Positions 63,187 to 64,000 of a stretch of 64,000 nucleotides of DNA are shown piece after piece. How positions within the stretch are numbered: the stretch's first letter is position 1; each line of letters starts with the position of its first letter. The stretch is from contig CACHSZ010000005.1 in assembly GCA_902582755.1 (NCBI GenBank), positions 49,212-113,211 on the forward strand, read 5' to 3'. This DNA comes from an uncultured Alphaproteobacteria bacterium (GTDB lineage: Bacteria; Pseudomonadota; Alphaproteobacteria; HIMB59; GCA-002718135). The notes under the pieces are model-generated. The model had not been told where the DNA came from, searched no databases, and saw nothing but the letters and a program-made list of their open reading frames with translations. A program made the position numbers and the translations under genes.

Positions 63187-64000
63187 ATGAGACTGTTTAT
63201 TTTATTGTTAATATTTATTTTTTCTAAATATTCATTTGGCCTATCCATTAATGATTCTGTAAAAAGTACCATTGCTAATAATTTAAAAGTTAAGATTGCT
63301 TTTGAAGAACTTAATGAAAGCAAAGAAACTATTGAAGTAGCTATAGGTAAAAAACTTCCAATAGTTACCGGTACAATTTCTGGTACATATAATAATAACG
63401 ATACAAAGTCAGCAGCTGGTATAACTACAACGCCAGAAACTTTTACAGATAAGTATAAAATTAGTATTACTCAAAATTTGTATGATGGCGGTGAAAAAAA
63501 TTTAGAAATAGAAAGATCAAAAATTATTTACGAAAATGCAGTTATAAACTTTTACAAAACAGTTCAAGATTTATCGCTAACAGCTGTAGAAGGTTATTTA
63601 ACCGTAATAAATTATGAAAAATCATTAGAGGCTTCCGAAAAAAATTTTGATTCTGTTTCAAGATTTTTAGAAGAAGTAAAATTAAAATATGAATTGGGAT
63701 CAGCAACCATAACTGAATTGAAAAATGCTGAGAGTGCTTTTTCAATTGCTGAAACAAATCTTTTTTCAGCCGAACAAAACTACAAAGTCAGTTTAAAAAC
63801 ATTTAAATCAATTGTTGGTAAAGAAGCTATTAATTTAGAAGATTATGTAAATATAGAAGAAGATTTGAATTTTGATAATATACTTTCTGAAGTTTATAAG
63901 AATAATTTTAATATTTTAATTGCTCAAAATAATATTAAAATTAAAGAACTTGATCTCTCAAAAGAAAAAGGTTCTAATAGACCTACCCTAGATATAACAG
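63187..64000 (+). CDS. tolC: TolC-family outer membrane protein, cut by right window edge
   Basis: The frame is open from ATG 63187 to the last base (271 codons, no stop). It starts with a signal peptide (FILLLIFIFSKYSFGLS), then TolC-type features: KVKIAFEELNESKETIEVAIGKKLPIVTGTISGTYNNND, the beta-strand segment YKISITQNLYDGGEKNLEIE, and the helical barrel VSRFLEEVKLKYELGSATITELKNAESAFSIAETNLFSAEQNYK. It forms the outer membrane exit duct for type I secretion and efflux. It is directly downstream of the PIMT-family gene. Confidence 0.92.
   Translation, partial: MRLFILLLIFIFSKYSFGLSINDSVKSTIANNLKVKIAFEELNESKETIEVAIGKKLPIVTGTISGTYNNNDTKSAAGITTTPETFTDKYKISITQNLYDGGEKNLEIERSKIIYENAVINFYKTVQDLSLTAVEGYLTVINYEKSLEASEKNFDSVSRFLEEVKLKYELGSATITELKNAESAFSIAETNLFSAEQNYKVSLKTFKSIVGKEAINLEDYVNIEEDLNFDNILSEVYKNNFNILIAQNNIKIKELDLSKEKGSNRPTLDIT

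Noticed and set aside
1..64000. CRISPR arrays, insertion sequences, rRNA genes
   Set aside because: No regularly spaced repeats, transposase motifs or rRNA-like sequence were seen.

Overview
The window is AT-rich (roughly 30% GC by eye), almost fully coding, and built from long gene runs that overlap by 1-10 bases or sit a few bases apart. No intergenic stretch without a gene exceeds about 160 bases. I see no transposase, phage gene, CRISPR array or rRNA. The gene set points to a free-living, genome-streamlined marine alphaproteobacterium, of SAR11-like or HIMB59/AEGEAN-169-like type. Markers for this are a ubiquinol-cytochrome c chaperone head-to-head with bamE, an NDUFS4-type complex I subunit, an Irr-type Fur regulator, an AapJQMP amino acid transporter, a GAAC-N7-GAAC SOS box, proteorhodopsin and a proton-pumping pyrophosphatase. 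The exact lineage is inference.

Layout. 1-3054 (minus): TRAP transporter (small permease cut by the window edge, Tat-exported binding protein) and glutaryl-CoA dehydrogenase. 3106-9872 (plus): rpiB-glyA-nrdR-ribD-ribE-ribB(A)-ribH-nusB-thiL, a housekeeping run centred on riboflavin synthesis. 9929-12034: H+-pyrophosphatase. 12041-14929: bamE divergent from the chaperone gene, rpmF, plsX, ihfA and a merR gene, with fabH missing from the usual order. 15086-15850: blue-tuned proteorhodopsin with its own terminator. 15947-21111: rplM-rpsI-argC-small lipoprotein-hom-recJ, then tRNA-Glu. 21236-24623 (minus): quinone oxidoreductase, acetoacetyl-CoA synthetase and Irr. 24640-26729: alpha/beta hydrolase and NhaD. 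26699-29346 (minus): TPP riboswitch-thiB-thiP without thiQ. 29426-33080: tRNA-Pro, GST, a frameshifted iron alcohol dehydrogenase and a SulP transporter. 33081-36335: YtoQ, methyltransferase, small membrane protein, amidotransferase and MOSC protein. 36328-39694: sugar ABC transporter (two permeases and binding protein, no ATPase). 39743-44044: phosphatase-like protein, apt, thiolase, long acyl-CoA dehydrogenase, NDUFS4; then tRNA-Arg. 44172-45182: 2OG-Fe(II) oxygenase-like protein and GFA-family protein.

45187-52225 is one tight seven-gene operon: iolC, iolB, iolJ-like aldolase, mtnP, mtnA, a fused class II aldolase/short-chain dehydrogenase, and a cupin. It contains the steps expected for cleaving 5'-methylthioadenosine or 5'-deoxyadenosine down to dihydroxyacetone phosphate (a DHAP-shunt), coupled to the end of inositol catabolism, which also gives DHAP. 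It is the most interesting system here. It is followed (minus) by a TauE/SafE exporter and a MetC-like lyase, both compatible with sulfur metabolism.

54211-58401: aapJQMP with divergent promoters against metC and a terminator after aapJ. 58403-63186: alaX, SOS-controlled umuDC, an MFS transporter, tRNA-Asn, tRNA-Cys and a PIMT-like methyltransferase. 63187-end: a TolC-family outer membrane protein cut by the right edge. Energy genes (proteorhodopsin, H+-PPase, NhaD, NDUFS4) and scavenging transporters (TRAP, thiamine, sugar, amino acid) fit a light-assisted oligotrophic heterotroph.
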